Numbered from the stretch's first letter, positions 1 through 9,555 are shown. The stretch: 64,000 nucleotides of DNA from Spirochaetales bacterium (GCA_016936555.1 JAFGXR010000004.1:1-64000), one strand, 5' to 3'. Program-made: numbers and translations. The notes: generated from the letters alone by a model not told the origin.

Positions 1-93
1 CCGATCAAGCTGATATGGTCCGAATGAATTAATTAAATTGTCAGCCCTGAGGTGGGGTTATGTGCAGGTTGTACGGATTCAGGTTTAAATAAT

Positions 94-127
94 AAAAACT
101 CCCGGGAAAGACTTCTTCCCGGGAGCT
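94..127 (-). terminator. Rho-independent terminator of pepF
   Basis: A perfect 10-bp stem (arms 99-108 and 116-125, 7-base loop) is followed, reading the minus strand, by a T-rich tract starting with five Ts. It lies 36 bases past the pepF stop codon. No gene can be supported in bases 1-93. Confidence 0.8.
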
Positions 128-162
128 GTTTTAATATCAATATTCTTCTGTTCGACAGAAGT

Positions 163-1929
163 TCAGAGGCTGATAAATTCTTCAATATTGGAGACGATGA
201 TATCCAGCGATGATTTCCAGAATTCCTCAGACCGCACATCGACTCCCATAAGAGCCGCCACATCGGCAATATTATGGCTTCCTGTCGCACGCAGGAGTTC
301 ATTGTAGCTTCCTGTGAAGGATTCTCCCCGCTTCAGATATTCCGCATAAAGTCCTTTGGCAAAGAGCAGGCCGAAAGCGTAGGGGAAGTTGTAGAAATTA
401 GCATCGCCGTAATAATAGTGGGGCTTGCACACCCACATAAAGGGGTGGAGCCATCGGGGATCAAGACCGTCGCCGTATGAGCCGTTCTGTCCATTGATCA
501 TGGCCTGCTTCAGCTCCTCCACCGACAGGGAACTGTCTTTCCTCTTCTCGAATAATTCCGTTTCAAAGAGATAGCGGCTGTAAATATCCACAATGACCTG
601 TGCGGCATCGGAAATTGAACTCTCAAGAATGGTGAAAGCCTGTTTATTATCAGCTTCTTTCAATGCGGCATTCACGACAATCGTCTCGCAGAATATGGAA
701 GCCGTTTCCGCCAGTGGCATGGGATAATGGGAATTGATATAGGTTTCATTTTTCAGACAATGTCCGTGATAGGCGTGTCCCAGCTCATGAGCCAGGGTCG
801 TTACGTCGGAAAAACTCCCTGTGAAATTGGACATGACGCGGCTCTCACCGATAGAATGCAGATTGGCGCAGAAAGCCCCTCCCCGCTTCCCTTCTCTCGG
901 TTCGGCATCGATCCAGCGCTGCTCAAAAGCCCTGTCGGCAAAATCCGCCAGTTCATCGCTGAAATTTCTGAAATTTTTAACAATGAACTCTCTGGCTTCT
1001 GCGTAGTTGAAAGTCATATCGGACTCACCCATCGGTGCGAAAAGATCGTAAAAAGGCAATCCGTTTTTATGGCCGAGAAGTTCACCTTTTTTCTTCAGAT
1101 ATTTTCTGAAGGAGGGAAAAGACTTTTTCATGGCCCCCAGCATGGCTTCAAGGGTTTCCCTGTCCATCCGCGATTCTTTCAGGGTCATGTCCAGGGGGGA
1201 ATCGTAGCCGCGCAGTTCGCAGCCCGTAATGACTTCACCTTTGACACCGTTCAGCGATGCCGCTGCCGATTCAACGATTTTACCATAGGACTTCAATTCG
1301 GCTGCATAGGCTTTTTTTCGCGTGGTGGCGTTTTTGTCATAGGCCAGATTCCGTACGACAGGGAGCGGAAGAGTTTTCTGCTCCCCTTCTATTTCGATCT
1401 CCACAAGATGATTGGATGTGAGAACGTTCCACAGCTGGGTCCAGGAATGGGAGCCTGTATTTTTCATTCTGGCTATGGCCACTTCCACATCGTCGGAAAG
1501 CATATAGCGGCTTTTCTCAACAAGTTCACTGAGATAAAACCGGTGAGTTTTCAGAAGAGATGACGATTCGATCAATCCTTCGAGGTCATGAATTCCGGAA
1601 AGCCATTTGGTAAAAAGAGTCTGTGCTTTCGTGAGGCCCGTTATCTTAACTTCGAGGATTTCAGCGAACTTCCTGGCACGACTGTCCGTCGCGTCAACAC
1701 TGAATTTCAGCTCGGAGAATTCACTGAGACGGGAATAGAGATGCCCCAGTTCCATTTCCCCTTCGAGCCATCGGATTATTTTATCCAGAGGCTGTTCGTT
1801 ATTTCCGAGATTCTCATCAGCCCAGATATCGGTCTCTTCGATAAGCCTGTCGATTTTTGCCAGATCATTTTTAAACTCGACACTGTCAAAAGATGTGTAT
1901 AAATTGTCGAGGTTCCATCTCATTTCCAT
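163..1929 (-). CDS. pepF: Oligoendopeptidase F family M3 zinc metallopeptidase
   Basis: This 588-residue cytoplasmic protein matches the M3B oligopeptidases, which cut short peptides during peptide recycling. The zinc motif HELGH is at residues 381-385, and the likely third ligand is Glu409 in the segment PLAETASIF. There is no signal peptide, and the length is typical of the family. An AAGGAG box lies 5 bases before the ATG at 1929; a second ATG two codons further in (1923) also has acceptable spacing. The gene appears to be a single unit, with its own promoter just upstream and a strong terminator behind it. The family assignment is firm. The substrate range cannot be read from the sequence. 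Confidence 0.93.
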   Translation of the reverse strand: MEMRWNLDNLYTSFDSVEFKNDLAKIDRLIEETDIWADENLGNNEQPLDKIIRWLEGEMELGHLYSRLSEFSELKFSVDATDSRARKFAEILEVKITGLTKAQTLFTKWLSGIHDLEGLIESSSLLKTHRFYLSELVEKSRYMLSDDVEVAIARMKNTGSHSWTQLWNVLTSNHLVEIEIEGEQKTLPLPVVRNLAYDKNATTRKKAYAAELKSYGKIVESAAASLNGVKGEVITGCELRGYDSPLDMTLKESRMDRETLEAMLGAMKKSFPSFRKYLKKKGELLGHKNGLPFYDLFAPMGESDMTFNYAEAREFIVKNFRNFSDELADFADRAFEQRWIDAEPREGKRGGAFCANLHSIGESRVMSNFTGSFSDVTTLAHELGHAYHGHCLKNETYINSHYPMPLAETASIFCETIVVNAALKEADNKQAFTILESSISDAAQVIVDIYSRYLFETELFEKRKDSSLSVEELKQAMINGQNGSYGDGLDPRWLHPFMWVCKPHYYYGDANFYNFPYAFGLLFAKGLYAEYLKRGESFTGSYNELLRATGSHNIADVAALMGVDVRSEEFWKSSLDIIVSNIEEFISL

Positions 1930-1974
1930 TGAAACTCCTTTATAAATTATCTTTCTTACATGATTTTGATGAGA

Positions 1975-2003
1975 ACTATAACACAGGATGACAATTCTGT
2001 AAA
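1975..2003 (-). promoter_or_regulatory. Sigma-70-type promoter for pepF
   Basis: On the minus strand, TTTACA (1998-2003) and TATAGT (1975-1980) are separated by exactly 17 bases. This predicts a start near 1968 and a leader of about 40 bases. It begins only 24 bases past the stop of the preceding TAXI gene, so pepF can be expressed separately. Confidence 0.6.
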
Positions 2004-2026
2004 AATCCCGAATTTCGGTTAAGGGC

Positions 2027-3007
2027 TTATTTCAGTCCCGCCTCGATGTAATATTTCATGGCGCCACTGTGAATAGGCGCGGTCAAACCTTCTAACATAT
2101 TTTCTTTTGTCAGTATGCCGTATGCCGGATGGAGAGTTTTGAATTCCTCAAAATTCTCAAAAATTTCCCTGGTTACAGCATAGACGATTTCCTCGGGAAT
2201 ATCCGATGAAATACAGAGGGTCGCCTTCACGCCGTAGGAGGGAACATTTTCTTTATTGTCAGCATTGGGATAAAACTCTATCGGGATCCATGATCTGGCA
2301 TAATAGCTGTATTTATCGAGCAGATCCTCTACAGCGGTTATGGGAATAAACCTGACTTTCCGCCTTCCCGACGTCGCCTCCCGGAAGGAGCTGCTGGGGT
2401 GACCGACCGTGTAGAAAAAGGCGTCGATCCGTCCCTCCTGGAGCATTCTGGAAGCTTCGGTTGCCTTCATCCCCTCGGCTTTCAGGTCAATCCGCCAGTC
2501 CATGCCGGCGTTTTCCAGGGCATCAATGGCATTACCCCGGTTTCCGGAGCCGGGATTTCCTATATTGACTGTTTTACCCACAAGATCATTAATATTTTCT
2601 ATTCCGGCGTCAACAGCAGCCAGAATAGTGACCGTTTCGGGATGTATGGAAAAAACAGATCTCAGCTTTTCCTGTGGCCCTGCGTCCTCCCACTCGGCCT
2701 CGCCCCCGTAAGCCTGGGCCTGTCGGTCAGACTGAACTATCCCGAAAGCCATATCGCCGTTCATGATGGCATTAATATTGTAAACGGATCCGCCTGTCGA
2801 TTCTGCAGACAGATTCAGATTGTAGATATCGGATTTCTGATTGACGATTTTGCTGATAGCGCCCCCGGTCGGATAATACACACCGGTCACACCGCCGGTA
2901 CCGATAGTCACATAGGTCATGGGACCGGATTTTTCCTTTTCACGTCTCCCGCAGCCCGCCGTTAAAAGAATAATGAGTACTAACATGATCCAGGTCTTCA
3001 TCGACAT
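2027..3007 (-). CDS. TAXI-family TRAP transporter substrate-binding lipoprotein
   Basis: This 326-residue protein has a lipoprotein signal peptide ending in a LTAGC lipobox, followed by the TAXI fold opening (a TIGTGGVTGVYYPTGG segment near mature residue 25). TAXI proteins are the extracytoplasmic binding components of TRAP transporters, often for glutamate or other organic acids. The reading frame extends 57 codons further upstream, but AAGGAG lies 6 bases before the ATG at 3007 and the signal peptide begins there. The upstream extension overlaps a repeat-like element. No TRAP membrane subunit is in this window, so the partner must be elsewhere or the protein acts alone. The ligand is unknown. 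Confidence 0.88.
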   Translation of the reverse strand: MSMKTWIMLVLIILLTAGCGRREKEKSGPMTYVTIGTGGVTGVYYPTGGAISKIVNQKSDIYNLNLSAESTGGSVYNINAIMNGDMAFGIVQSDRQAQAYGGEAEWEDAGPQEKLRSVFSIHPETVTILAAVDAGIENINDLVGKTVNIGNPGSGNRGNAIDALENAGMDWRIDLKAEGMKATEASRMLQEGRIDAFFYTVGHPSSSFREATSGRRKVRFIPITAVEDLLDKYSYYARSWIPIEFYPNADNKENVPSYGVKATLCISSDIPEEIVYAVTREIFENFEEFKTLHPAYGILTKENMLEGLTAPIHSGAMKYYIEAGLK

Positions 3008-3022
3008 CTCAAACTCCTTCCG

Positions 3023-3151
3023 GAAGCTGTTGAAAATTGCAGGGATCATTTCTTTCCCACCCGGCTCCTTATCCAAAGGGGAGATCTGGTATTTTTCTCT
3101 TGACTCCTCTCCACTCGGGCGGGGGCGTTTGTGAACTTTCGCAACAGCCTC
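3023..3151. repeat. Possible small repeat element with imperfect terminal inverted repeats
   Basis: The left end (3023-3040, GAAGCTGTTGAAAATTGC) and the reverse complement of the right end (3134-3151, GAGGCTGTTGCGAAAGTT) align over about 17 bases with a few mismatches. The roughly 129-bp unit lies between DUF3187 and the TAXI gene and carries an open frame continuous with the TAXI gene. A related GGCTATTGCAAAAGT motif occurs near 26393. A dispersed MITE-like or REP-like intergenic repeat is plausible but cannot be shown from one window. Confidence 0.35.
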
Positions 3152-3219
3152 TTTATAATCATAATGCAGAGCAGGCATTTTTTTCTATCGGGAATATCCT
3201 GCAGGAATTCCGGGGCTGA

Positions 3220-4248
3220 TCAGTAAAGATCAAAAGATGTGGAAAGGGTCAGATTGGCGATGAGATCAGCGCCGTTATTGGTAAAAGCATCTTCTTCCAT
3301 ATTGAACTGAACGCGGAGGGGTCCGGCTTCCCAAATGACGCCGAACAGAATATTGGTCATGGGAAGTACCAGTTTGGTCGTATAGGAGATATTTTCCGGA
3401 ACTGTCACATCCTCGGCAATGGGTGATGTGTTCAGCTTGAACAGAAGAAGCAGAGAAAGCCTTTCGGTCACCATGAATTCGCTCCCCGCCATCAGATGAA
3501 AAATAGGAAGAGGAGCCTTGTCATGTCCCGACAGCAACTGGCCAGGAATGACAAGACCGGTCTCGAGATAGAAGGCAAACCTCCTGAGAAAATGGAAATC
3601 AGCCAGAAGAGAGAAAGCCAGATCAGCATAGCCCGAACCGCTTATTGTCTCCATTGATCCCGTCGGAATTTTCAGAGCACCCCACAGAGCCAGATCCAGA
3701 GACCGGAGACTCAGGAATGTCCATTTTACGAAGAGATCCGTATCGCCCGGAGCCGCCAGCGGCTCATCGAGAAACAGATCAATGCCCGAAGTCGTATGAA
3801 TATTGATAAACACTTCATCCCGACCATAGCTCTCCCTTCCGCCGTTGGGAAAGCCGAATAGATCATGAAAGCCCTCAAAGACACTGTCGAAGATTCCTCC
3901 GTAATAAAAATGGAGGCGCGCTGTGACCCCCGCTTCAAGATCGTTCAGAGGATTGAAGGACACACCGGGCTCCAGAATATAACCCTCGTAATCGATAAAC
4001 CTCTCCTTTAACAGACCCGTAGAGGAGGTATGAAATTCCGCCACCATATCCTGAATATAGTATTGCGCCAATGTCAAATTCAAAGCGCCTTTTTCCCCGG
4101 CTGCGGCTCCTTCTCCCGGGAAAGAATAAAAGGGAATGAACGGAACATAATAATTCTTGCTCCGCAGAGGCCCCTTCGGTTCAAAGGACCACAGAAGAGC
4201 GGGGAGTATAATCAGAACCAGAACCGATAATGCTTTTCTTCTAATCAT
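3220..4248 (-). CDS. DUF3187-like outer-membrane beta-barrel protein
   Basis: This 342-residue protein starts with a signal peptide (about residues 1-21, hydrophobic core VLVLIILPALLW). The rest is rich in alternating hydrophobic and aromatic strands and ends in an aromatic residue (STSFDLY), as expected for an outer-membrane barrel. The opening PKGPLRSKNYYVPFIPFYSF resembles DUF3187 proteins. It starts one base after the sppA stop codon, so the two genes are almost certainly co-transcribed. No function is known for the family. Confidence 0.7.
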   Translation of the reverse strand: MIRRKALSVLVLIILPALLWSFEPKGPLRSKNYYVPFIPFYSFPGEGAAAGEKGALNLTLAQYYIQDMVAEFHTSSTGLLKERFIDYEGYILEPGVSFNPLNDLEAGVTARLHFYYGGIFDSVFEGFHDLFGFPNGGRESYGRDEVFINIHTTSGIDLFLDEPLAAPGDTDLFVKWTFLSLRSLDLALWGALKIPTGSMETISGSGYADLAFSLLADFHFLRRFAFYLETGLVIPGQLLSGHDKAPLPIFHLMAGSEFMVTERLSLLLLFKLNTSPIAEDVTVPENISYTTKLVLPMTNILFGVIWEAGPLRVQFNMEEDAFTNNGADLIANLTLSTSFDLY

Positions 4249-4249
4249 G

Positions 4250-6097
4250 TTATTTAAAATTCAATTCCGTCAGTGCATAGACTCCGGAGGGATCGTTCAG
4301 CCCTTCGAGGTCCCCCAGTTTCTTCAGTACCTGGTTCCCGAACAGCGGATTCCATAAAGAAATAAGTTTGCCGGTCAGTTTGCTCAGGGCGCTATTTTCC
4401 AGGATCGCTGTCAGCAACTGATTGGCAAGAGGAATTTCCTGGCGGATGAATTCTGTCGAATACTCATCGTCCTTCAGCCCCGCCAGAGCTGCCGCCGATT
4501 GGACAGCCTGATCGAGACCGCCCAGTTCGTCGACCAGTCCGAGTTCCCGGGCCTGCAGTCCGCTCCAGACCCGGCCCTGAGCAACAGCATCGACATCGTC
4601 AATCGCCATATTTCTATTGAGGGAGACATATCCGAGAAACTGCCTGTAAATGAAATCGACAGATTGCTGGATGATTTCACCGACACGGGGATCCAGTTTG
4701 CGGTCGCTTCTCATGGAGCCCGCCAGCCAGGTCGTCCCCAGGCCGTCCACATTGACGCCGAGATATTCCTGCAGAGGATCCTGATATGTGGTCATCAGGG
4801 AAAAAACTCCGATAGAACCGGTAATGGTCGTCGGTTGAGCCCAGATCTGATCGGAAGCTGTGGTGATCCAGTACCCGCCCGACGCAGCGACAGAACCCAT
4901 GGAGATGACGACGGGAATGCCTGCATCGCGGAGTTGCTGGAGTTTTCTTCTGACAATTTCCGAAGCGAAGGCGCTGCCGCCACCGCTGTCGATGCGAAGG
5001 ACCAGAGCTTTATAAGCGTTGTCGAACTGAACCGTCTCTATCAGTTCCGTCAGGGTCTCGCTGCCGATGTTGCCCGGTTGCTCATAACCGTTGTAAATGG
5101 TTCCGCTGGCGCTGATGACGGCTACTTTATCTCTGTCAGCCGGAAATACATCCCCTTTCAGGGTGAGCAGTTCATCAAAGTAAATCTGATTAAAAGAACT
5201 GTATGCAAGAGAATATCCGCAGAGATCGATCATTCTGTCCTGAATCTCGGACCGTTCCATCAGACCGTCGAGAAAAGAAGCCCTCAGGGCGGCTCTGACG
5301 GAGTTCCCTCCCGCTTCATTGAGAAGCCGGACATAATCATTTATAAAGAGATTGAATTTTTCCGGTTTCATCGAACGTCCCGCAGAAACGGTTTCCACAT
5401 AATGATTCCAGAGATCTGTGCTCCATTTCCTGTTCGCCTCCCGTGCCTCATCGGACATGGAGGATCGCGTGTATACTTCTCCGTAGGATTTGTACTTTCC
5501 GGCATGGAAGTAATTGACATCGATTCCCAGTCTCTCCAGCCCCTCTCCGTAATACCAGTTATAAACGGAAAATCCACGGATAAAAAAATCTCCCAGAGGA
5601 TCAGCGTAGATTTCATCGGCGGCCGAAGCGAGATAATAATTGAGCTGATCGTAATAGTCGGAATAGGCGATAATTGTCTTTCCCTCTTCCCGGAACCGGA
5701 CCAGCGCATTGCGGATTTCCGTCAGAGCCGCCATACCGGCACTCTCCATATAACGGAGATCCAGATAGATGGCGTTGATCCGCGAATCGGTTCTGGCATA
5801 TTCAATCGATTCGAGAATATCCCAGAGAAGGGTTTCACTCTTCACATACCCATTTACAGTGCGGAAAGCCTGGTCGAGGGTCGTTCCGGAAAGTTCCTCC
5901 ACGACAGTTCCCTCGATATCGAGAACCATGGCGCTGTGATCACCCTGCAGGCTTACCGATTCAGCGGAAAAAAAACTGACCAGCAGCAGAAGCAGAAGCC
6001 CCCAGAACAGGATATTGATGATGATGATCCTCAATGTGTTAAAGGGCTGGAAGATTTTGCGTATATAATAGAAAAAATTCTTTTTTCTGTTTTCCAT
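4250..6097 (-). CDS. sppA: Signal peptide peptidase SppA, 67K (long) type
   Basis: This 615-residue membrane-anchored serine protease degrades signal peptides left after secretion. One N-terminal membrane helix is visible (residues 23-43). The long form has two S49 domains that share one Ser/Lys dyad. The candidate lysine is Lys203 in the N-terminal half (AGKYKSYGE) and the nucleophile is Ser406 in VAASGGYW, both matching the E. coli enzyme in position (Lys209, Ser409). Length is typical. A GGAG box lies about 10 bases before the ATG. The DUF3187 gene follows in the same transcript. The divergent gene is aconitase. Confidence 0.95.
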   Translation of the reverse strand: MENRKKNFFYYIRKIFQPFNTLRIIIINILFWGLLLLLLVSFFSAESVSLQGDHSAMVLDIEGTVVEELSGTTLDQAFRTVNGYVKSETLLWDILESIEYARTDSRINAIYLDLRYMESAGMAALTEIRNALVRFREEGKTIIAYSDYYDQLNYYLASAADEIYADPLGDFFIRGFSVYNWYYGEGLERLGIDVNYFHAGKYKSYGEVYTRSSMSDEAREANRKWSTDLWNHYVETVSAGRSMKPEKFNLFINDYVRLLNEAGGNSVRAALRASFLDGLMERSEIQDRMIDLCGYSLAYSSFNQIYFDELLTLKGDVFPADRDKVAVISASGTIYNGYEQPGNIGSETLTELIETVQFDNAYKALVLRIDSGGGSAFASEIVRRKLQQLRDAGIPVVISMGSVAASGGYWITTASDQIWAQPTTITGSIGVFSLMTTYQDPLQEYLGVNVDGLGTTWLAGSMRSDRKLDPRVGEIIQQSVDFIYRQFLGYVSLNRNMAIDDVDAVAQGRVWSGLQARELGLVDELGGLDQAVQSAAALAGLKDDEYSTEFIRQEIPLANQLLTAILENSALSKLTGKLISLWNPLFGNQVLKKLGDLEGLNDPSGVYALTELNFK

Positions 6098-6116
6098 TTT
6101 CCGGTACTCCGTTAAA

Positions 6117-6136
6117 GTAGTATGGGAGTATACTAC
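6117..6136. promoter_or_regulatory. Perfect inverted repeat between sppA and acn
   Basis: Arms GTAGTAT (6117-6123) and ATACTAC (6130-6136) flank a 6-base spacer. The site lies 19 bases upstream of the sppA start and 68 bases upstream of the acn start. It could be an operator for either divergent gene, but no matching regulator is recognised. Confidence 0.35.
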
Positions 6137-6204
6137 ATCTAAAATAAATTAAAAAAAAGGGCGTATATGCTTTTAGGGCCCGAGCGATTAAAGGAGCTTT
6201 TTTT

Positions 6205-8472
6205 ATGGCGGAAATGAAAACGACGGCAGACCAGGTGAGGAAAACCTATTCCACCCAGGCTGATAATCTGAAAGTGGTCCGGAAACGGCTGAACCGGCCT
6301 CTCACGCTCGCGGAAAAAGTCTTCTACGGGCATCTGACCGATCCGGAAAACCAGAATCTGACCAGAGGTAAAAGCTTCCTGCTCCTCCAGCCGGACCGGG
6401 TCGCCATGCAGGATGCGACGGCCCAGATGGCGCTGCTCCAGTTTATGCTGACAGGCCGCGACGAATCGGCCGTTCCGGCGACGACCCATTGCGACCACCT
6501 GATCAGAGGGCGCGAAGGGGAAGCCCACGATATGAGTACGGCCCTCGATGAAAACAAAGAGGTTTACGATTTCCTCTCCTCGGTTTCCAGCCGCTACGGT
6601 ATAGGATTCTGGAAGCCCGGCGCCGGTATCATCCACCAGGTCATACTGGAAAACTACGCCTTTCCAGGCGGCCTGATGATCGGAACGGACTCCCATACGC
6701 CCAATGCGGGGGGACTTTCCATGGCCGCCTGCGGAGTCGGCGGCGCCGACGCCTGCGACGTGATGGCGGGGCTCCCCTGGGAAGTGAAGAATCCCGGTAT
6801 CACCGGTGTCAAATTGACGGGAAAACTGAATAGCTGGTGCTCGCCCAAAGATATTATTATCAACCTGATCGGCCAGCTGACGGTAAAAGGCGGAACCAAC
6901 CGCGTAATGGAGTACTTCGGCGAAGGATGCGATTCGATCAGCTGTACGGGTAAAGCCACAATAACAAACATGGGGGCGGAGCTGGGAGCCACCTGTTCCA
7001 TCTTCCCCTTCGACAATAATATGGATATCTACCTTCGGGCGACCGGCCGGGCCGATCTGGCCGATCTGGCAGCCGCGAATAAAGAAAATCTGCTGGCCGA
7101 CAGCGAAGTCTACAGCAGACCGGAAGATTATTACGATCAGATTGTAGAGATCAATCTTTCCGAACTCGAACCCCACCTGACAGGACCCCACAGTCCCGAT
7201 GCCGCCGTCACCATCAGCGAAATCAGAAAAAAAGCGGAGGAAGGCGAATGGCCCCTCGAAGTATCGGCGGCCCTGATCGGCTCCTGCACGAACTCCTCCT
7301 ATGAGGATCTTGCCAAAGCGGCGAACCTGGCACAGCAGGCTGTAAAAGCCGGCCTGAAAATGAAAGTCCCCTTCTTCATCTCCCCGGGATCAAATGTCGT
7401 CAAAGATACTACGGAGCGGGACGGTATACTGGAAATCCTGAAAGAGGCGGGCGGCACGGTTCTGGCCAACGCCTGCGGTCCCTGCATCGGCCAGTGGGAC
7501 AGACTGGGAATGGAGATGGGAAAAAAGAACACCATAGTCAACAGTTTCAACCGGAATTTCAGAGCCAGAAACGACGGCAACAAAGCAACCCTGTCCTTCA
7601 TCGGCGGTCCCGAACTGGTAACCATGCTGGCCTTCGCCGGGAATCTGGATTTCAATCCTTCAAAAGATTCCCTTAAAACGCCTGAGGGCGGGGAGTTCCG
7701 TTTTGCCGCCCCCGAAGCGCCGGCTCTGCCTCCCGCAGGATTTATCGCCGATACAAAGGGATTCCAGATGCCAGCCGGGAAAGGCGTCGAGGTCATCGTC
7801 CGGGAGAACTCCGACAGGCTGCAGCTTCTCAAACCATTCGTCCCCTTCAAACCGGAGGAACTGAAAGACATGTATGTTCTGTGCAAGGCCAGAGGCAAAT
7901 GCACCACCGACCATATCAGCCCTGCCGGAAAATGGCTGACCTACAGAGGGCATCTGGAAAATATTTCCGGCAATATGCTTATCGGCGCAACTAACTACTT
8001 TACAGGAGAGACGGGAACCGGTACGAATCTGCTTTCCGGAGCCGCGAATATTCCTTTCTGTGAAACGGCCGCAGCCTACCGCGATGCGGGACACCCCTGG
8101 GTGATTATCGGCGATGAAAACTACGGTGAAGGATCGAGCCGCGAACACGCGGCCATGAGCCCCCGCTTTATGGGCGGCGCTGCGGTCATAGCCAAAAGCT
8201 TTGCGCGGATCCACGAGACGAACCTGAAAAAACAGGGGATTCTGGCACTGACCTTTGCCGATTCCAACGACTATGAATGTGTGGAAGAAAAAGACCGGAT
8301 AACCATCAAGAATCTGGAAAGCTTCGCGCCGGGCAGAGACGTAACGGCTATTCTGAACCATGCCGACGGATCTTCCGACGAGATCAAACTAACCCATACT
8401 TACAATGATGAACAGATAAGCTGGTACCGGGCCGGTTCGGCATTGAATGCTTTGAGGGAAGCCAGAGGCTGA
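6205..8472 (+). CDS. Aconitate hydratase, mitochondrial-like type
   Basis: This 755-residue enzyme interconverts citrate and isocitrate using a [4Fe-4S] cluster. The three cluster cysteines are Cys361 (GSCTNSS) and Cys424/Cys427 (ACGPCIGQ). Their spacing is the same as in mitochondrial aconitase. Other family signatures are GTDSHTPNAGG near residue 160 and GEGSSREHAA near residue 640. AAGGAG precedes the ATG by 8 bases. The gene is monocistronic with a strong terminator, and no other citrate-cycle gene is in the window. The length and cysteine pattern point to the eukaryote-mitochondrial-like clade rather than AcnA or AcnB. Confidence 0.95.
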   Translation: MAEMKTTADQVRKTYSTQADNLKVVRKRLNRPLTLAEKVFYGHLTDPENQNLTRGKSFLLLQPDRVAMQDATAQMALLQFMLTGRDESAVPATTHCDHLIRGREGEAHDMSTALDENKEVYDFLSSVSSRYGIGFWKPGAGIIHQVILENYAFPGGLMIGTDSHTPNAGGLSMAACGVGGADACDVMAGLPWEVKNPGITGVKLTGKLNSWCSPKDIIINLIGQLTVKGGTNRVMEYFGEGCDSISCTGKATITNMGAELGATCSIFPFDNNMDIYLRATGRADLADLAAANKENLLADSEVYSRPEDYYDQIVEINLSELEPHLTGPHSPDAAVTISEIRKKAEEGEWPLEVSAALIGSCTNSSYEDLAKAANLAQQAVKAGLKMKVPFFISPGSNVVKDTTERDGILEILKEAGGTVLANACGPCIGQWDRLGMEMGKKNTIVNSFNRNFRARNDGNKATLSFIGGPELVTMLAFAGNLDFNPSKDSLKTPEGGEFRFAAPEAPALPPAGFIADTKGFQMPAGKGVEVIVRENSDRLQLLKPFVPFKPEELKDMYVLCKARGKCTTDHISPAGKWLTYRGHLENISGNMLIGATNYFTGETGTGTNLLSGAANIPFCETAAAYRDAGHPWVIIGDENYGEGSSREHAAMSPRFMGGAAVIAKSFARIHETNLKKQGILALTFADSNDYECVEEKDRITIKNLESFAPGRDVTAILNHADGSSDEIKLTHTYNDEQISWYRAGSALNALREARG

Positions 8473-8504
8473 AAGAGCTTCCCTGCTTCACTTTATAAAT
8501 CATA

Positions 8505-8547
8505 AGGGCTGACGCTGCGGAACATTTCCGCGTCAGCCCTTTTTTTA
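8505..8547 (+). terminator. Rho-independent terminator of acn
   Basis: An 11-bp GC-rich stem (AGGGCTGACGC at 8505-8515, its complement at 8530-8540) is followed by seven Ts. It lies 33 bases after the aconitase stop codon and before the convergent CvfB-like gene. The minus-strand reading has a poorer T tract. Confidence 0.9.
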
Positions 8548-8560
8548 TTTATCCGTAGTT

Positions 8561-9403
8561 CTACTTGCTCCGGGATTTCAGTTTGATACCGTCATCGGTC
8601 AATTCGATCAACCCTTTCGCCATGAGATTACCAACAGATTTTTTAAAGAGCTTTTTACTGATATTGAGCGTGTTTTTTATTTCCCGGGGATCACTTTTGT
8701 CGTGGAGGGGTAGAAAGCCGCCGGCTTTTTTCAAAGCTTTATACAGCTCGTCCTGGGTATCGACAACGGAATTCCAGCCTTTTCTTTTAAAGGAAATATC
8801 GATTTTGCCGTCTTCCCTGACTTTTATTACATATCCGGTCATTCTCTGACCGATAAAAGGCTCTTTGTAGACTTCCGATTGATAAACAAGTCCCACATAA
8901 CTGTTTTCCACGATAACCCGTGTTCCCAGATTGGAAGTATCCATGGCGATGAGGGAGACTTTCTGCCCCTCCTTCAGCACTTCAAGCTGATCTTCCTTGA
9001 GATATTTCTTCCAGTCCGCATCGGCGACAACACCGTTCTTCTCATGATTGTCCACAACCCGGACCAGTATCTTTTCACCGGGCTTGACAGTTTTAATCAT
9101 CAATCTTTCGGGAAGAAAGAGGTCCTTTTTTATACCCCATTCCAGAAAAGCACCGAATTGCTCCACGGATTTGACGACCATATAGGCGAACTGTCCGACC
9201 ACAGCGGACGGTTCGGCGGTGGTTGCCCGGAGTGCCTCTCTCGTATCATTGAAGACAAAGACCTTTATCATGTCCCCTTCTCTGGCGCCTTCGGGGATTT
9301 CCCGTTTCGGGAGACCGATATCCTGTCCATCCGCTTCGAGCCAAGCTCTGTCCCTGGCGATTTTTTTCAGTTTCAGCGTATTGTAACTGCCTATTTTAAG
9401 CAT
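8561..9403 (-). CDS. CvfB/YitL-like S1 RNA-binding protein
   Basis: This 280-residue cytoplasmic protein has the layout of the CvfB family. There are several S1/OB-fold segments; the clearest runs from about residue 65 (QFAYMVVKSVEQFGAFLEWG), the typical opening of an S1 barrel. A C-terminal winged-helix-like part (about 215-280) follows. In Firmicutes CvfB influences virulence-gene expression; the molecular role here is unknown. AGGA lies 8 bases before the ATG. It stands alone, convergent with acn and divergent from the MFS operon. Confidence 0.85.
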   Translation of the reverse strand: MLKIGSYNTLKLKKIARDRAWLEADGQDIGLPKREIPEGAREGDMIKVFVFNDTREALRATTAEPSAVVGQFAYMVVKSVEQFGAFLEWGIKKDLFLPERLMIKTVKPGEKILVRVVDNHEKNGVVADADWKKYLKEDQLEVLKEGQKVSLIAMDTSNLGTRVIVENSYVGLVYQSEVYKEPFIGQRMTGYVIKVREDGKIDISFKRKGWNSVVDTQDELYKALKKAGGFLPLHDKSDPREIKNTLNISKKLFKKSVGNLMAKGLIELTDDGIKLKSRSK

Positions 9404-9555
9404 TTAATCATCCTGTGTTTCTTTAGTCAGAAGTGGATCTTCACACATATAGCCGTGAAGTTCAATATCTTAAATCATAAGTCCGCTGCGAAAGAATTGG
9501 AATAGAGAAATTATGTTTTACTTTCATTAAACATACAATATAAACAAATATTAAT

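Noticed and set aside
1-27. Possible last eight codons of a plus-strand gene ending in TGA at 25-27
   Set aside because: Eight codons are too few to identify anything.
3008-3178. N-terminal extension of the TAXI lipoprotein frame
   Set aside because: A lipoprotein signal peptide and AAGGAG place the start at 3007; the extension runs through a repeat-like sequence.
4499-6115. A 538-codon open frame on the plus strand opposite sppA
   Set aside because: It is the antisense shadow of a clear SppA gene. It has no ribosome-binding site and its translation has no family motif.
6139-7191. A 350-codon open frame on the minus strand opposite aconitase
   Set aside because: It is an antisense shadow of the aconitase gene, with no start signal.
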